A DNA stretch of 64,000 nucleotides from Ziziphus jujuba (GCF_031755915.1 NC_083382.1:1-64000), one strand, 5' to 3'. Shown: positions 45,546 to 57,473, counted from the first letter of the stretch. Notes: generated by a model not told the origin, from the sequence alone. A program made the numbers and translations.

Positions 45546-46473
45546 ACCATGATCTTACACCCCTCCTCTTGAATTGATGCTCTAACTTAATAGCCACATG
45601 CAACATCTCCTCCAATTCCAAGTATTGTTGTAATTCAAGCTGGTTGGCAATGTCACGGTTTAACCCTCCAAGAAATCTTGCCATTGTTGCCTCCCTATCC
45701 TCCCTCATGTTTAACCTCATCATGAGCATATCCATCTCTTTGTAATAATCTTCCACAGACCTAGTTCCTTGAGATAAAGATTGAAGCCTTTGATGCAGCA
45801 AACTATGGTAATGGGATGGCACAAACCGTTTCCTCATGGCTCCTTTCATTTGACGCCATGTCGAGATTAAATCATCACCAACTCACTTTCTCATATTTTG
45901 CTCATTGGCCCATCATTGGAGTGCATAATGTCTAAACTCCATTGCTGCCAACTTCACCTTCTTAGCCTCCGAATAATTATGGCAGTCGAATATCATCTCC
46001 ATCTTTTCTTCCCACTCCAAATATGCCTCGGGATCACTTTTTCCCATGAATGGTGGGATGTTGATCTTGATATTGCTAAGATTGTCATCTGTTTCTTCCC
46101 TCCTATATATTCCATGGCCAGCTCTATCTTGGACAGCAAAAGTTTCATCTATACCTTCCTCAAAGTCTCCACCGAATGGCTCCTCATCAAATTCCTCTCT
46201 CGATCTCTAGCGACCTCCTCGTCCTTGGCCTCGTCCTCCATAGAATTCTTGCCTATTTCTTGTATTCGGCCTTCCTTGTGAGGCTTCTAGTCTTCCCACT
46301 CTTTGATTCACATGCTCAACTTGAGCACTAACCCGCTGTATTGACTCCAAAACAGACCACATGTCCACTTGGTCTCCACTCCCAGTAGCTCGGGCATCGC
46401 CATGGAATGCTACGGACTCTTCCTCATTGATCCTCAAGGGTGGATCTCCTCTTCTTATTCTAGAATCTACCAT
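45546..46473 (-). pseudogene. E7 Gag pseudogene
   Basis: ATG at 46473: MVDSRIRRGDPPLRINEEES through RQEFYGGRGQGRGGR, then a TAG (GAG in other copies) at about 46207. Capsid sequence continues to a TGA near 45885, and an open part from 45849 holds FVPSHYHSLLHQRLQSLSQG and NQLELQQYLELEEMLHVAIK. Domain order is as in E5 Gag. At least two stops and one frameshift break it. Confidence 0.92.
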
Positions 46474-47636
46474 GTTAGTAAAATACTGCAAAAATAAAAT
46501 AAATCCTCACAATATTCACTCCCTCACGTGTTTCACTCAAACAAGGTCTTGACACTCGTGTTTGCACACTAGTTTCGGCTTTTACCCTCTTTTAAGCTCA
46601 CACACTCTTGCCTTTTTCCACTCAATGAATTATCTCAAAGTTCTAATTAAAACACCCACAAAACAGCAATTAGATCACTAGTATGTTTTAATTAAACTTA
46701 TCAACAAAACAGTAAGCAAAAATAAACAAATACCGAATGGAATGAAAATACCTATTTTCTGTTTTTCTAGACAAAATAAAGCAAATTAATGAGAAAAATT
46801 TGAAATTTTCAAGAACTGGACCAGATGGTAATAGATTATGAGTTCAAGAACAAAATTCTAGAAAAATAAATTCAAATACGAACAAGAATCAAAGAGAACA
46901 AAAATATAGAATAGTTGTTGGTTGTTGTTCTTTGTAATTCAAGTTTTGTATCAAATCCTTTAACTGATTTTAATCCAAATAATTTAAGCACCCAAAATCC
47001 AAACATCCAGCAGCAAAAATAATTTCCCAGCAATTCAAATATTGAATAAATAAACAAAAAAAAAAACCAGCAGCTCCAACAAATTTCCAGCAAACAAATC
47101 AAACTCCAACAAACCGAAATATTTTTCTTTTTTTTCTTTTTTTTTTTTATTCGGCTTTACCTCTTCCTTTTTTTTCTTTTTTTTCACTCACAGAACATAA
47201 ACAAATGCAGTAGCAAGAATAGTTACCAAAATTGCAATTCCAACTCCAAAACAAACACCAAACCCGTGACCACCAAATAAACACAAATGTGCAGTTTTTT
47301 TTTTTTTTTAAATGTTGCCGCAAACTTCTTTTTTTTTTTTTTGTTTTCTTTTTTTTTTTTTTTGAATATATGAATACAAATATTTAAGACTAAAACAGCA
47401 AAGAAAAATCAACAAAAACCAAATTAACAAGAACAATGATAAAAGACAACACAAACTAGGAAACAAAAATACGATAAAACTAGGAAATCCTAATTCAACT
47501 AGGGATGAATTTTTTTTTTTTTTTAAGATGCTGAACGTGTATAGGATGGATGCAACCTTAACCTAATGCTAAAATTGCAGAATAACACAAAAACAAATAA
47601 AGGAAATAAAGATAGATCAAACCTGAACAAAACTTG
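46474..47636 (-). other. E7 5' leader
   Basis: AT-rich leader with T-rich tracts (47120-47190, 47297-47365). A 76-codon frame (47102 to 46872) ends GLKSVKGFDTKLELQRTTTN, matching the end of the E3 leader frame; its first half is frameshifted relative to E1 and E3. Confidence 0.72.
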
Positions 47637-47648
47637 GCTCTGATACCA
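47637..47648 (-). promoter_or_regulatory. E7 primer binding site
   Basis: GCTCTGATACCA on +, two bases from the LTR start. Same initiator tRNA-Met site as in E3 and E5. Confidence 0.9.
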
Positions 47649-47650
47649 AA

Positions 47651-48787
47651 TGATGCGAACCTAGGACGACCTGCTCCTAAACCCGTATTATATTAGCTCG
47701 GATCTTTAATTAAGTTCAAGTTCTAATGGAATGGACCTCAACCCCTAACCAACCTGTGGTTAGAAACCTTGGTATAATGTAGATGCCACAATAGGGGATG
47801 GAAAACCTATTGATAAGTCAAGCTAAAACAATCAATTCTCTAATGGTGTTTTAGGTGTTCTCAAAGAACAAAAAGATAATTAATCTCACAAGTATTTTCT
47901 TAATCAAATCAAAGTTTTATTCATATTGAAAAATAAGCCTTTAAATAGGCTACAAATCCACGAAATAAAACCCTAAAAATAAAGAAAAACTGGCCACCAC
48001 AAATAAAAAAACCTAGTTGGCTGAAACTATACTTCCTTTCCTAATCTAAGTTTGATTAATTAATTCCTTTATATTAAATTAGGAATTAATTAATTTACAA
48101 TGGAAAGAATAAAATAAAAACCTTCCTACAGTTATTTTTCCAGAAAATAAATAAGTAAAAGCCAAAAAGTAATGGTAGTTTCCTAAAACAAAAAGTAAAA
48201 ACAAATTAGGAAACTAAAAATGCTAGCCTTTTTGATCAAGTTGACTTTGATCAATATTTGACCTCTTTGAGCTCTAAATCAGATTCTAGATGCTTTATAG
48301 GATGCCAAATAAGCTGAATATGAAGTCCCACACGTTGCCCATGCTTGGAAAAATAAGAAAAGGCTAATACAGTAAAATACAGTAAAGCTAGCAAGCAATA
48401 CAGCAAATTCGGCCAAATTGTTGATGCTGTCCGTACAAGCCCTTTTTGATTGCATTTGAGGCTGCTTTAACTTGATTCCATGACCTCTTAGGCATATGTA
48501 TTGAACCCATAAAGCATTGGAACCATTTCATGCTTCCCGGACTCCAAAAATGTACCAAAATCTTCACGCGGGTCCGTATCGGCTTCCACCACTTGGATGC
48601 TTAGAATAGGCTTTGTATCTTCAAGTATGGACAAGCTCTGTTGAGATTGATTACCCCTTGTATAAATACTCCCAGGTTGTCCTTAAATATCTTGATTTGA
48701 GCTCTTGTGAATGGCCTAGTCTTCATCCGTGTCGAGTCACCACCACAGCGGGTTATCGGTTGAACGGGCTCGGGCGGAATCACATCA
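47651..48787 (-). repeat. E7 5' LTR
   Basis: 1137 bp from TGATGCGAACCTAGG to GGAATCACATCA. A TATTTAAA complement lies at 47940-47947. It closely resembles the solo LTR at 60594-61760. Its right edge abuts E8 Gag sequence. Confidence 0.94.
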
Positions 48788-50100
48788 CCATAGGATTTCA
48801 TGGTGATCCATGAGCTACCGGGAGTGGTGAGAAAATGGAATTGAAAGCTGTTTTGGAACAATTACAGCTGGTGAGTGCTCAAGTTGAGGACATGAATCAA
48901 AGGATGGGAAGGCTAGAAGTTTCCCAAGGAATTCCGAACACAAGAAATAGGTAAGAATTCCATGAAAGTCAAGGTCGAGGACGAGAAGGCCGTGAGAGAC
49001 TGAGAGAGGAATTTGAGGAGGAGAATTTCGGTGGAGACTTTGAGGAAGGCATGGATGAAACCTTTGCTGTCCAAGAGAGAGCTGGCCATGGAAGGTATAG
49101 GAGGGAAGAAACCAATGACAATCTTAGCAATATCAAGATTAACATCCCACCATTCATGGGAAAAAGTGATCCTGAGGCATATTTGGAGTGGAAAGAAAAT
49201 ATGGAAATGATATTCGACTGCCATAATTATTCGGAGGGTAAGAAGGTGAAGTTGGCAGCAATGGATTTTTGCCATTATGTACTCCAATGGTGGACAAATG
49301 AGCAAGGCACCCGGAGGAGAGTTGGTGATGACTTGATCACAACATGGCGACAAATGAAAGGAGCCATGAGAAAGTTGTTTGTGCCATCACATTACCATAG
49401 GTTGCTGCATCAAAGGCTTCAATCTTTGTCTCAAGGAAGTAGGTGCATGAAGGATTATTACAAAGAGATGGAGATGCTCATGATGAGGCTGAATATGAAT
49501 GAGATTTCTTGGTGGTTTGAACCGTGACATTGCCAACCAGAATGAACTGCAACAATACTTGGAGTTTGAGGAGATGTTGCATGTAGCATTTAAGCTTGAA
49601 CACCAATTCAAGAAGAGGGGAGTAGGATCACGGCTTGGAGGTGTTTCTAGCAGTGGGAGAATCAATTCAAGTGGCTGGAGAAACAATTCATCTAATGAAA
49701 TCAAACCAAAATCGAAAGCTGGAGAAGAAAGTACCAACCGGTCAAAAAGGGAGGCCAAGATTGAATCTGTCCAAACACTTAGAGGTGAGATAAAATCTGA
49801 TCCTAAACCTAAAAAATCCAGAGAAATAATTTGTTTTAAGTGCCAAGGAAGAGGACACATAGCCAGCAATTGCCCAAATAGAAGAATCATGGTATTAAAG
49901 GGTGATGGTGAGCTGGAGTTTGCAAGTGAAGAAAGCGAAGCTAAAACCGAGCAAGAGGAGGAATGCAATGATGATGAAGCCGAACCAGTAGACACATCTA
50001 ATGCCGAGTTGAGCTTGGTTTCAAGGAGAGTACTTACTATCTACAAAGATGAAGAGCAGATACAAAGAGAAAACATCTTCCACACTCGCTGCAAAATATA
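48788..50100 (+). pseudogene. E8 Gag pseudogene
   Basis: From GFHGDP, then ATGSGEKMELKAVLEQLQLV, VEDMNQRMGRLE and stops in the Gly/Arg segment. An open frame 49051-49527 carries DPEAYLEWKENMEMIFDCHN and VLQWWTNEQGTRRRVGDDLI. About 24 bases are lost near 49500 and the frame changes; 49499-50101 continues with RDIANQNELQQYLEFEEMLH, the knuckle CFKCQGRGHIASNC (complete) and an acidic linker to HTRCKI-stop. Confidence 0.92.
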
Positions 50101-50930
50101 AGGTAAGATTTGTAGCATGATTATAGATAGTGGGAGTTGTACCAATGTGATAAGTAATCTTGTAGTTGACAAATTAGGCTTGAAAACAATTAAACACTCA
50201 GAACCCTATAGGTTACAATGGTTAAATAATAGTGGTGAGATGAGGGTAAATAAGCAAGCCAAAGTTAAATTTAATATAGGTAGGTATGAGGATGTTGTCT
50301 TGTGTGACATTGTACCAATGCATGCCGGACATATTTTACTAGGTAGACCATCGCAATTTGACAAAGATGCTACTCATTTTGGTCAAGAAAATAGTGTTGT
50401 TTTCAGGTTTAAAGGGAAGAAAATCAAGCTGGAGCCATTGACTCCCAATGAGGTCTACAAAGATCAACTACAAATGCAACAAAGGATGGAGGCCGAAAAA
50501 CTCAAGGAGAAAACAAGTATGGCACCAACGGCTTCACCATCCTTTCAAGAAGGTGAGATTGAGGTTGCTAATCAAGGTAAGCTTTCTAAAACCCAAATCG
50601 AGTGGAAAAACCAAGAGAAAGCTTAGAGGCGAGGTGAGAAAAGAGAGTAAACCCGAGAGCACCAACAATCTAGAAATTTCTGCCAATGAGAGCCAAACCG
50701 AGGGAAGAAAAAGAAAAGAAAGAAAAGAGAGGAAAAACCAGAATTTTTATTTGAGTTTTGGAGATATTAATAAGACTATTGAATGTACGAAACTCTTGCT
50801 GGTCATGATATATAAAGAAAACTATTTTAATGATCAAACTAACTTTGAAGAACTTGAATTGCCAAGTTCAATGATTTCTCTTTCGAAGGAATTTGGAGAT
50901 GTTTTCCTGAATGAGATTCCAAGTGGACTA
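50101..50930 (+). pseudogene. E8 protease and linker
   Basis: After a CAA-to-TAA stop, the frame 50117-50626 gives [19 protein letters not shown] and [20 protein letters not shown], with the DSG retained. A frame change near 50620 leads into the linker ESQTEGRKRKERKERKNQNF and YLSFGDINKTIECTKLLLVM, then [19 protein letters not shown]. Confidence 0.9.
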
Positions 50931-51691
50931 CCACCTATTCGAGGGATAGAACATCAAATTGACTTTATCCCAGGGGCTGCCATACCAAATAGACCAGCAT
51001 ATAGAAGCAATCCGAAAGAAACAAAGGAGCTGCAAAAACAGGTAAGCGACTTACTTGATAAAGGATACATTCGTGAGAGTTTAAGTCCCTGTGCTATTCC
51101 TGCTTTGTTGGTACCTAAAAAGGATGGTTCTTAAAGGATGTGTGTTGATTGGAGGGCTATAAATAACATCACCATTAAATATAGACATCCCATTCCTAGA
51201 TTAGATGATATGCTCGGTGAGTTGCATGGTGCTTGCATGTTTACTAAAATTGATCTTAGGAGTGGCTATCATCAAATTAGAATGAAAGAAGGTGATGAAT
51301 GGAAAACCACATTTAAAACTAAATATGGGCTGTATGAATGGTAGTTATGCCTTTTGGATTATCTAATGCAACTAGTACTTTCATGAGGCTTATGAATCAT
51401 GTAGTGCGTCCATTTATTGGTAAATTTATGGTTGTTTATTTTGATGATATTTTGGTGTATAGATGAAACTTGGATGAGCATGTGGATCAACTTAGGCAAG
51501 TTTTACAAGTTCTTAGAAAGGAAAGATTGTTTGCTAACATGAATAAGTGTGATTTTTACAAAGATGAGCTTGTTTTTCTAGGATTTGTAGTAAGTGCTGC
51601 AGGAATCAAAGTGGATCAAGCTAAAGTGCAAGCAATCAAAGAGTGGCTGGTTCCTACAACAATCACCCAAGTGAGGAGTTTCCATGGCTTA
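50931..51691 (+). pseudogene. E8 reverse transcriptase fragment
   Basis: RT from PIRGIEHQIDFIPGAAIPNR and [19 protein letters not shown], through a TGG-to-TAA stop, [42 protein letters not shown] with a one-base loss, YFDD (51437-51448), a TGA, and [19 protein letters not shown] to QVRSFHGL. It stops at the LTR edge. Same lineage as E3 RT. Confidence 0.92.
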
Positions 51692-52827
51692 TGATGCGAA
51701 TCCACCCGAACCCGTACAACCGACAACCCGCTGAGGTGCCGATCCGTTACGGACGAAGGTGGGACCAATCACTAGAGAACAAGCCAAGAAGTTCAAGGAT
51801 AACCTTGCCGTGCTTATTCAAAAGATAAATCATAATCAAGAAGGAATGATCATGACCAAAGAACCAAGACCTGTTTTGCTGATACAAGCACTAGAGACTG
51901 GTACGGACCTTGGTGAAGGTTTTGGTACATTTTTGGAGTCCGAAAAGCATGAAAAGGTTCCAATGCTTTATGAGTTCAGTACATATGCCTAAGAGGTCAT
52001 GGAATCAAGTTAAAGCAGCCTCAAATGCAATCAAAAAGGGCTTGTACGGACAGCTTCAACAATTTGGCCGAATTTGCTGTATGGCTTGCTGGCTTTACTG
52101 TATTTTAATGTATTAGCCTTTTCTTATTTTTCTAAGCATGGCCAACATGTGGGACTTCATATTCAGCTTATTTGGCATCCTAAAAGCATCTAGAAGCTGA
52201 TTTGGAGCTCAAAGAGGTCAAAGATTGATCAAAGTCTACTTGATCAAAAAGGCTAGCATTTTTAGTTTCCTAATTTGTTTTTACTTTTTGTTTTAGGAAA
52301 CTACCATTACTTTTTGGCTTTTATTTATTTATTTTCTGGACAAATAACTTTAGGAAGGTTTTTATTTTATTCTTTCCATTGTAAATTAATTGATTCCTAA
52401 TTTAATATAAAGGAATTAATTAATCAAACTTAGATTAGGAAAGGAAGTATGGTTTGGGCCAACTAGGCTTCTTTATGTGTGGTGGCCAGTTTTCTTTATG
52501 TTCTAGGGTTTTTAAGTTGTCTTTTCAAAGCCTATTTAAAGGCTTAGTTATCAATAAGAATACAACTTTGATTTGATTGAGAAAATACTTGTGAGATTAA
52601 TTATCTCTTTGTTCTTTTATAACACCTAAAACACCATTAGAGAATTGGTTGTTTTAGCTTGACTTATCAATAGGTTTTCCATCCCTACTGTGGCGTCTAC
52701 ATTATACCAAGGTTTCTAACCACAGGTTGGTTAGGGGTTGAGGTCAATTCCATTAGAACTTGAAATTAATTAAGATCCGGGCTAATATAATATGGGTTTA
52801 GGAGCAGGTCGTCCTAGGTTCGTATCA
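51692..52827 (+). repeat. E8 3' LTR
   Basis: 1136 bp from TGATGCGAATCCACC to GGTTCGTATCA. Its first 400 bp encode GPITREQAKKFKDNLAVLIQ, diverged from the more common [15 protein letters not shown] subtype. TATTTAAA is at 52533-52540 and a palindromic AATTAATTC hairpin near 52384-52424. Confidence 0.94.
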
Positions 52828-52875
52828 AATTTTTTTTTTTTATTCCGTATACCCCACTCTTCAAATGATACCAAA
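52828..52875. other. Spacer with poly-T and a PBS-like remnant
   Basis: Forty-eight bases between two LTRs. It contains a T run and ends TGATACCAAA, the inner part of the PBS complement that normally lies beside a 5' LTR of a minus-oriented element. Confidence 0.6.
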
Positions 52876-53992
52876 TGATACGAACTCAGGACGACCTGCT
52901 CCTAAACCCATATTATATTAGCCTGGATCTTAATTAAGTTCAAGTTCTAATGGAATTGACCTCAACCCCTAGCTAGCCCATGGTTAGAAACCTTGGTATA
53001 ATGTAGACACCACAATAGGGGATGGAAAACCTATTGATAAGTCAGGCTAAAACAACCAATTCTCTAATGGTGTTTTAGGTGTTCTTAAAGAACAAAGAGA
53101 TAATTAATCTGACAAGTATTTTCTCACTCAAACCAAAGTTGTATTCTTATTGAAAAATGAGCCTTTAAATAGGCTTTGAAAGAAACAAAATAAACCCTTA
53201 AAACCCTAGGAAAAACCGGCCACACAATGAGGAGTTCTATGGTGGCCGAAATTCTCACTCCTTTCCAAATCTAATTTGGATTAATTAATTCATTTATTTT
53301 GAATTAGGAATTAATTAATTTACAATGAAAATAATAAAATAATAAATTTCCTAAACTTATTGCTCCAGAAAATAAATAAATAAAAGCTAAAAAGTAATGG
53401 TAATTTCCTAAAATAAAAAGTAGAATCAAATTAGGAAACTATAATACTAGCTTTTTGACTAAGTTGACTTTGACCAATCTTTGACCAAATTGAGCTCCAA
53501 ATCAGCTTCAATATAAACTGAATATGAAGTCCCACACGTTGCCCATGCTTGGAAGAGGAAGAAAAACCCAACTCAGCAAAATACAGTAAAGCCAGCACAA
53601 AATACAGTAAAAAACAGGCCAAATTTGAAACTATCCGTACAACCCTTTTTTTAATGCTGTTGAAGCTGTCTTGACTTGATTCCATATCCTCGTAGACATA
53701 TGTATTGAATCCATAAAGAGTTGGAATCATTTCATGCTGCCCGTTGTCCATATTTGTACCAAAACTGCTACCCGGGTTCATATCAGGTTCCACCACTTGG
53801 ATGCTTAGAATAGGCTTTGTATCTTCAAGTATGGACAATCTCTGTTGAGAATTGATTACCCCCTGTATAAATGCTCCCAGGTTTTCCTTAAATCTCTTAA
53901 TTTGAGCTCTTGTGATTGGCCTAGTCTTCATCCGTGTCGGGTTAGCACCCCAGTGGGTTATCGGTTGAGCAGGCTCGGGCGGAATCACATCA
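52876..53992 (-). repeat. E9 3' LTR
   Basis: 1117 bp from TGATACGAACTCAGG to GGAATCACATCA, followed by the PPT complement TTCCCCTCCTC. It has a long open minus-strand frame covering about half its length. Confidence 0.93.
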
Positions 53993-54699
53993 TTCCCCTC
54001 CTCTTGAAAAGGATTTGTCCTCAAATCAAGATCATCACCTGCAGAAAAAGGAGTTAAATTAGCAACATTAAATGCAGCACTAACACTATACTCACCTATT
54101 AAATTAAGTTTGTAGGTATTCTCGTTAATCCGCTCCAAAACATGAAAAAGTCCATCCATAGGTGGCATGAGCTTTGACTTTCTTTGTTTAGGAAACCTTT
54201 CCTTTTGTAAGTGCAACCAAATCAATTCTCCTGGGCCAAACACTATTACAAAAAAATCTAGAAATACATGCTCATTACGGTAAAAATTACACTTTTTAAA
54301 GTTAGCAAACAATATCTCCCAAATATTCAAAATTCCACTAAGTAAAACTCTTAACAATGTAGATAAAGTTCTATGCAACAAAAACATCTTTAAATAAGGA
54401 TCTTTAAAATTCATGACCAGCAATGATTTCTTACTCAAAATTACTTTATTAGCTTCACCAAAATCAAGATAAAAAATTTTATTTTTCCTTTGTTTCCTTT
54501 CTTTTCCTTTCTCCCCATTGGATTGGCGCAAACCTTTGGATTTCCCTTCCTTCTCCAAGCTCTCAGGCTTGCCACTTTCTTTCCCCTCTCTTTTAGTTTT
54601 TCCTTGATCTTTCCACTCAATATGAGTCTTAGAAACCTTACCTTGATCAGTAACCTCATTCTTACCTTCTTGAAAGGATGGTGAAGCCGTTTGTGCCAT
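53431..54699 (-). CDS. E9 scrambled pol frame with 186-residue LTR-encoded tail (422 codons)
   Basis: From 54699: charged linker, FYLDFGEANKVILSKKSLLV, integrase shard LLHRTLSTLLRVLLSG, RT shard [20 protein letters not shown], integrase C-terminal module [39 protein letters not shown]. The LTR begins at about residue 236 and the frame stays open for about 186 more: [20 protein letters not shown], an acidic stretch, and a hydrophobic segment ACFLLYFVLALLYFAEL that looks like a membrane helix. The start Met is an internal one; the protein was probably made as part of Gag-Pol. Confidence 0.75.
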   Translation of the reverse strand: MAQTASPSFQEGKNEVTDQGKVSKTHIEWKDQGKTKREGKESGKPESLEKEGKSKGLRQSNGEKGKERKQRKNKIFYLDFGEANKVILSKKSLLVMNFKDPYLKMFLLHRTLSTLLRVLLSGILNIWEILFANFKKCNFYRNEHVFLDFFVIVFGPGELIWLHLQKERFPKQRKSKLMPPMDGLFHVLERINENTYKLNLIGEYSVSAAFNVANLTPFSAGDDLDLRTNPFQEEGNDVIPPEPAQPITHWGANPTRMKTRPITRAQIKRFKENLGAFIQGVINSQQRLSILEDTKPILSIQVVEPDMNPGSSFGTNMDNGQHEMIPTLYGFNTYVYEDMESSQDSFNSIKKRVVRIVSNLACFLLYFVLALLYFAELGFSSSSKHGQRVGLHIQFILKLIWSSIWSKIGQSQLSQKASIIVS

Positions 54700-55555
54700 A
54701 CTTGCTTTTTCCTTGAGCTTTTCGGCTTCTCTCCTTTGTTACATTTGTAATTGGTCTTCGTAAACCTCTTTAGGAGATAATGGTTCCAGCTTGATCTTCT
54801 TCCCTTTAAACCTGAAAATAATACTATTTTCTCGACCAAAATGAGTAGATCTATATCAAATTGCCATAGCCTACCTAATAGTATACGTCCAGTAATCATG
54901 GGTACAATATCACATAAAACTACATCCTCATATCTACCTATATTAAATTTTACTTTGGCTTGTTTACTTTCATCTCACCACTATCATTAAGCCATTGTAA
55001 TATATATGGTTCAGGATGTTTTATTGTTTTTAAGCCAAATTTATCAGCTACAAGGTTACTTATTACATTAGTACAACTCCCACTATCTACAATCATGCTA
55101 CAAATTTTACCTTGTATTTCACAACGAGTATGGAAGATTTAGCTCCTTGAGACCAAATTTAGCTCAACATTTTATGTGTTTAATAGTTCGGTCTCATCAT
55201 CAAGTCCTTCATCTTCTTGTACAATTTCAGCGTCACTTTCGGATTCCACCTCTCCATTACCCCTAATTACCATTATCCTTCTATTCGGGCATTGGCTGGC
55301 TATATGTCCTCTTCCTTGGCACTTGAAACAAATAATTTCTCTTGACTTTTGAGGTTTAGGTTTAGATTTTACGTCACCTTTAATGGCTTAGGCAGATTCG
55401 GTTTTAAATTCTCTTCTCGGCCGGTTGGTAGCTTCTTCACCAAGTTTCGGCTTCAGCTTGCTTTCATAAGTGGAATTGTTTTTCTAGCCACTTGAACTTG
55501 TCCTTCCACTGCTAGAAACTCCTCCAAACCATGTGCTAACACCCCTCCTCTTGAA
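54700..55555 (-). pseudogene. E9 knuckle and protease pseudogene
   Basis: Contains the knuckle CFKCQGRGHIASQC (near 55330-55290), an acidic linker with stops, a deletion that removes the KDEEQIQRENIF segment (near 55140), a protease with the DSG motif in [13 protein letters not shown] form, and IPMITGRILLGRL-like sequence with frame breaks near 54960 and 54850. Confidence 0.85.
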
Positions 55556-56440
55556 TTAGTTCTCAAGCTTAATTGCTACATGCAACATCTCCTCCAATTC
55601 CAAGTTTTGTTGTAATTCAAGCTGGTTGGCAATGTCACGGTTTAACCCTCCAAGAAATCTTGCCATTGTTGCCTCCCTATCCTCCCTCAAGCATCTCCAT
55701 CTCTTTGTAATAATCCTCCGCGGGCCTAGTTCCTTGAGATAAAGATTGAAGCCTTTGATGCAGCAACCTATGATAATGGGATGGCACAAACCGTTTCCTC
55801 GTGGCTCCTTTCATTTGACGCCATGTCGAGATTAAATCATCACCAACTCTCCTTCGGGTATTTTGCTCATTGGTCCACCATTTGAGTGCATAATGTCCAA
55901 ACTCCATTGCTGCCAACTTCACCTTCTTACCTTCCGAATAGTTGTGGCAGTCAAAAATCATCTCCATTTTTTTCTTCCCACTCCAAATAAGCTTTGGGAT
56001 CACTTTTACCCATAAAAGGTGGGATGTTAACCTTGATATTTCCCAAATCATCATCTGTATCTTCCCTCCTATGTCTTCCACGGCCAGCTCTATCTTGGAC
56101 AGCAAAAGTTTCGTCCATGCCTTCCTCAAAGTCTCCATCGAAATTCTCCTCATCAAATTCCTCTCTCGGTCTCTCGCAACCTCCTCGTCCTTGGCCTCGT
56201 CCTCCATAGAATTCTTGCCTATTTCTTGTGTTCGGCATTCCTTGTGAGGCTTCTAGCCTTCCCATTCTTTGATTCACATGCTCAACTTGAGCACTAACCC
56301 ACTATATTGACTCCAAAACAGCTTTCATGTCCACTTGGTCTCCACTCCCAGTAACTCGGGCATCGCCATGGAATGCTACGGACTCTTCCTCATTGATCCT
56401 CAAGGGTGGATCTCCTCTTCTTATTCTAGAATCTGCCATG
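55556..56440 (-). pseudogene. E9 Gag pseudogene
   Basis: ATG at 56440 gives MADSRIRRGDPPLRINEEES; a stop near 56305, then MNQRMGRLEASQGMPNTRNR, GGRGQGRGGCERPREEFDEE and IPPFMGKSDPKAYLEWEEK. A one-base change of frame near 55970 continues as MEMIFDCHNYSEGKKVKLAA, HYALKWWTNEQNTRRR and LHQRLQSLSQGTRPAEDYYK. A gap of about 15 codons near 55685 breaks it again. Confidence 0.92.
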
Positions 56441-56680
56441 TTAGTAAAATACTGCAAAAATAAAATAAATCCTTACAATATTCACTCCCCCTCGTGTTTC
56501 ACTCAAACAAGGTCTTGATACTCGTGTTTGCACACTAGTTTCGGCTTTTACCCTCTTTTAAGCTCACACACTCTTGCATTTTTCCACTCAATGAATTATC
56601 TCAAAATTCTAATTAAAACACCCACAAAACAGTAATTAGATCACTAGTATGTTTTAATTAAACTTATCAACAAAACAGTA

Positions 56681-57473
<793 letters not shown>

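Larger units (their letters stand above)
42493..48787 (-). mobile_element. Gypsy element E7, deleted class
   Basis: Minus orientation: 3' LTR 42493-43620, PPT complement 43621-43631, long pol/protease frame, Gag (ATG 46473), leader, PBS complement 47637-47648, 5' LTR 47651-48787. Both LTRs are nearly full length; the 3' LTR has lost its outermost ~8 bases at a joint with E6. It carries the longest open frame in the window (703 codons). Confidence 0.94.
48788..52827 (+). mobile_element. Gypsy element E8, 5'-truncated, RT joined to 3' LTR
   Basis: Plus orientation. Sequence opens inside the Gag N-terminus (GFHGDP) at the edge of the E7 LTR, continues through protease and most of RT, and jumps from SFHGL directly to an LTR (51692-52827) without RNase H, integrase or a PPT. 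Both ends of the internal region are therefore rearranged. Confidence 0.88.
52876..56680 (-). mobile_element. Gypsy element E9, deleted class, 5' LTR lost
   Basis: Minus orientation: 3' LTR 52876-53992, PPT complement from 53993, pol remnant, protease, Gag (ATG 56440) and part of the leader, which stops at 56680 where plastid psbB begins. PBS and 5' LTR are missing. Confidence 0.9.
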
